A DNA stretch of 64,000 nt from DATIUV01 sp049322755. Its GTDB lineage: Bacteria; Pseudomonadota; Gammaproteobacteria; Burkholderiales; UBA6910. Shown in pieces: positions 61,706-64,000 of this stretch (positions are counted from its first letter, which is position 1; each line of letters starts with the position of its first letter). The DNA is taken from NCBI GenBank assembly GCA_049322755.1, contig JBMOQX010000011.1, positions 1 through 64,000 on the forward strand, given 5' to 3'. The notes below the pieces were generated by a model. It saw only the letters and a program-made list of their open reading frames with translations. It had not been told where the DNA came from and ran no database searches. Position numbers and translations under genes: made by a program.

Positions 61706-62608
61706 ATGGGCACGGCGCCGGAGGAAGGCCAGGCCCTGGCGGCGGCGTTCCTCGGCCATCTGGAGAGCGAGCGCCGGCTCTCCCCGCTCACCCGGGACGG
61801 TTACGCCCGGGACATCCGTGTACTGCTGGAGCTGGCCGCGGACACGCGGCTCGCCGATCTCACCCCGCATAACATCCGCCGCTTCGTCGCCGTTCTCCAT
61901 GGCCGCGGGCTGTCGGGGCGCAGCCTGGCGCGGGCGCTGTCGGCGTGGCGCGGGTTCTTCCGGTACCTGGCCCGCGATCACGGGCTCGAGGCCAGCCCGG
62001 CGGAAGGCGTGCGCGCGCCGAAGGTGAAGCGGACCCTGCCCCACGCGCTGTCGCCGGACGAGGCGGCGCGGCTGCTGGAGTTTCCCGGCGGCGGCCTGCT
62101 CGCGGCGCGCGACCGGGCCATGTTCGAGCTGTTCTACTCGTCCGGCCTGCGGCTCTCCGAGCTGGCCGGGCTGGACGTCGCCGCCATCGACCGTGCCGAC
62201 GGCACCGTGCGCGTCACCGGCAAGGGCGCCAAGACCCGCGTGGTGCCGGTGGGACGCGCGGCGCTGGAAGCGCTGGAGCAATGGCTCGCGCTGCGCCGGG
62301 ACATCCGGCATCTCGAGGGCGACGCGCTGTTCGTCACCGGCAGCGGCCGGCGGGTGAGCCCGCGCGCGATCCAGCAGCGGCTCAGGGCGTTGGCGATCCG
62401 CCAGGGCATTCCGGCCAACGTCCATCCGCACGTGCTGCGCCATTCGTTCGCCTCCCACCTGCTCCAGTCCAGCGGCGACCTGCGTGCGGTGCAGGAACTG
62501 CTGGGCCACGCCAGCATCTCGACGACGCAGGTGTATACGCATCTCGACTTCCAGCATCTGGCCAAGGTGTACGACTCTGCGCACCCGCGGGCGAAGAGGA
62601 AAAAGTGA
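61706..62608 (+). CDS. xerC: tyrosine recombinase XerC
   Basis: A 300-residue site-specific recombinase of chromosome-dimer resolution with a SAM-like N-terminal domain and the catalytic set R (SSGLRLSELAGL), K (GKGAKTRVVP), H-x2-R (HPHVLRHSFASH), H (LGHASIS) and nucleophile Tyr (TTQVYTHLDFQH). The ATG at 61706 is six bases past DUF484. A tandem repeat array begins just after its stop. Confidence 0.95.
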   Translation: MGTAPEEGQALAAAFLGHLESERRLSPLTRDGYARDIRVLLELAADTRLADLTPHNIRRFVAVLHGRGLSGRSLARALSAWRGFFRYLARDHGLEASPAEGVRAPKVKRTLPHALSPDEAARLLEFPGGGLLAARDRAMFELFYSSGLRLSELAGLDVAAIDRADGTVRVTGKGAKTRVVPVGRAALEALEQWLALRRDIRHLEGDALFVTGSGRRVSPRAIQQRLRALAIRQGIPANVHPHVLRHSFASHLLQSSGDLRAVQELLGHASISTTQVYTHLDFQHLAKVYDSAHPRAKRKK

Positions 62609-62615
62609 GGGATTT

Positions 62616-62848
62616 TAGTTCCGGCGTAACGCGGACTGAGTCCGCATTAGCCTCCACAGCAACAAGCCGCTGCGCGGCGTGTTGTAGTTCCGGCGTAACG
62701 CGGACTGAGTCCGCATTAGCCTCCACAGCAACAAGCCACTGCGCGGCGTGTTGTAGTTCCGGCGTAACGCGGACTGAGTCCGCATTAGCCTCCACAGCAA
62801 CAAGCCGCTGCGCGGCGTGTTGTAGTTCCGGTGTAACGCGGACTGAGG
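62616..62848. repeat. 69-bp tandem repeat, three units plus a partial fourth
   Basis: Units begin TAGTTCCGGCGTAACGCGG at 62616, 62685 and 62754, with a partial unit at 62823-62848. The period is exactly 69 bases and the units differ by one base or so. Each has a GGACTGAGTCC palindrome. There are no unique spacers, so it is not a CRISPR. Because 69 divides by three, several frames stay open through it, but no start or ribosome site supports a gene. Confidence 0.92.
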
Positions 62849-63079
62849 CCCCATGGCTGGGCGCCGCGACGAGCCGCTTCCCGGTGTACTCGCCGCACGC
62901 GGCACGGGCTTGCCGACGGCACGTGCACGCAGGAGGAGGCGAGCGGCCCCGCGCTGGCGTGGCGGGGTCGGCGGCCCGATCAGCCGGGAGGGGACCTCGA
63001 CGCCGGAAGGGTTGCCCCGCCGGCGACTGCGTGCGATCTTGGAACATTCTGATAAAGCAACATACCAGACCCGCTGCCC

Positions 63080-63490
63080 GTGCCTGCCAGTGACGACCGA
63101 TCTGCCTGGACCCTGAGGCGCCGACGCCGCGGCGCTGTCCTGGCGCTGGCAGCGGCGCTGCTGCTGGTGGTGCAGTGGCGTGTCCACGCGCCCATGGCGC
63201 TGGCGGCGGCGCTGGCCCCCGCGGGCTTGCCCGCGGCCGAGTTCTGCGTCGCCGGCGGCTCGCAGCCGCTGCCCGGGCCGTATCCCGCCAGCGACCCCCG
63301 CTCCAGCGCCACGTTCTGCGACCTGTGCAAGTCCTTCGCCGATGTTCCGGCGGCGGAGCCGGCGCCGTGCGTCATGCCGGTGCTGGCCGTGCCGGCATTG
63401 CCCCCCGTCGCCTCCCCGGAGCTCACCCCGCACACCAGTCCGACGCGCACCCGCCACCCGGCCCGCGCGCCGCCTCTCCTCCCCGCCTGA
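63080..63490 (+). CDS. DUF2946-like small protein next to copper receptor
   Basis: A 136-residue protein with an N-terminal hydrophobic segment (GAVLALAAALLLVVQWRVHA) and a short Cys pair CDLCKSFAD, the general form of DUF2946 proteins found next to TonB-dependent copper receptors. GTG start at 63080. The Pro-rich tail has no recognisable fold. Confidence 0.6.
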   Translation: MPASDDRSAWTLRRRRRGAVLALAAALLLVVQWRVHAPMALAAALAPAGLPAAEFCVAGGSQPLPGPYPASDPRSSATFCDLCKSFADVPAAEPAPCVMPVLAVPALPPVASPELTPHTSPTRTRHPARAPPLLPA

Positions 63491-63618
63491 CCTTTGGCCG
63501 GCGCCGTGGCGCCGGCGCCTACCGCTGAACCGTTCAATGGGAGCCGCCGCGCGGCGCGCCGACGCGCCGACGCGCGCCGGTCGCGTCCGCGCGTGCGCGC
63601 GGCAACGAGGAGGAAGTC

Positions 63619-64000
63619 ATGCGTCAACCGATGCAGCGTCATCTGTTGTGGATTTCCCTGGCGGCGGCCGTGCCGGCGCTGGGTCAGGAGCCGGCGGCGA
63701 CCCGGCTGGAGGAAGTGACCGTGGCGGCGGAGGCGGCGTCTGAAGAAGGGCCGCTTGCCGAGCGCGAGCCGCCGGCGCTGCCGCTGGCGCGGCCCGCGGC
63801 GCGGGACGCCGCGTCGCTGCTGGACACGGTGCCCGGCGCCGCGGTGCTGCGCAACGGTCCCCAGACCGGCATCGTCCAGCTGCGGGGGCTGGCCGGCGAC
63901 CGCGTCCGGGTCCAGGTCAACGGCGTCGAGATCACCCCGGCGTGTCCCAACCACATGGACCCGCCGCTCGCCTACGTCACGCCGGCCCAGGTGGAACGGC
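63619..64000 (+). CDS. oprC: TonB-dependent copper receptor, OprC-like (5' part)
   Basis: The first 127 residues are visible; the gene runs off the window. A signal peptide of about 22 residues (MRQPMQRHLLWISLAAAVPA) is followed by a plug domain with LRGLAGDRVRVQVNGVEITP. The segment ACPNHMDPPLAYV contains the C-x3-M copper site known from OprC of Pseudomonas. GAGGAGGAAG precedes the ATG at 63619. Confidence 0.87.
   Translation, partial: MRQPMQRHLLWISLAAAVPALGQEPAATRLEEVTVAAEAASEEGPLAEREPPALPLARPAARDAASLLDTVPGAAVLRNGPQTGIVQLRGLAGDRVRVQVNGVEITPACPNHMDPPLAYVTPAQVER

Noticed and set aside
62616..62848. CRISPR array
   Set aside because: The unit is 69 bases long, repeats are contiguous with no unique spacers, and there are no cas genes.

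Overview
The window is high-GC, densely packed chromosomal DNA that fits a betaproteobacterium. The signs are two EpsA-type LuxR regulators (PEP-CTERM/exosortase lineages), an S-adenosylhomocysteine riboswitch in front of ahcY, the block dapF - DUF484 - xerC, and many 4-base ATGA/GTGA gene overlaps. No rRNA, tRNA, CRISPR array or intact transposase was found. The species cannot be named from sequence alone.

Layout. 0-2.1 kb: 5' part of a secreted RHS/YD-repeat protein and a gene-poor stretch. 2.1-14 kb: a secretion/pilus-type operon (GspG, GspF, GspE, then PilM/N/O/P-like proteins, a lipoprotein secretin and three more pseudopilins) flanked by two EpsA-like regulators. 14-21.3 kb: housekeeping genes, including a TauE/SafE exporter, malate synthase and a class V glyoxylate-type aminotransferase. 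21.4-47.4 kb: the most interesting region, a C1/sulfonate-type catabolic locus. 47.4-52.8 kb: an accessory island with HipBA and a decayed MmeI-like restriction-modification gene. 53-62.6 kb: metK, lipid A genes (two LpxL-like acyltransferases around gnnA - gnnB - lpxA), dapF, DUF484 and xerC. 62.6-64 kb: a 69-bp tandem repeat, a DUF2946-like gene and the start of an OprC-like TonB-dependent copper receptor.

The catabolic locus reads as one system. A plus-strand operon encodes a two-subunit Rieske oxygenase, a flavin/[2Fe-2S] reductase, a Rieske ferredoxin fused to a cyclic-nucleotide-binding-like domain, a NitT/TauT-type binding protein, an ABC permease with the same kind of domain at its N-terminus, a second permease, two non-identical ATPases, a small membrane protein and FolD. 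Facing it are a second oxygenase pair, a GcvT-like folate protein, a second TauE exporter, a stand-alone domain of the same kind, a PanB-like hydroxymethyltransferase, an NtrC-type regulator with its kinase, an MFS transporter, and a SoxC-like sulfite dehydrogenase with cytochrome c and pterin dehydratase. MetF-like and AhcY follow. The gene set fits uptake of a sulfonate (methanesulfonate is the best guess), cleavage to sulfite plus formaldehyde, folate-linked C1 use and sulfite oxidation.

Four promoters in this locus share a sigma-54 -24/-12 element with GG-N10-GC spacing and a 15-bp inverted repeat of the form GTTTCS-N3-SGAAAC. They lie before the first oxygenase operon, the second oxygenase pair, the panB-like operon and the sulfite dehydrogenase operon. 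This is a ready-made binding site for the NtrC-type regulator encoded in the middle of the locus. The two ATPases also carry complementary defects (signature loop in one, H-loop in the other), which predicts a single asymmetric transporter.
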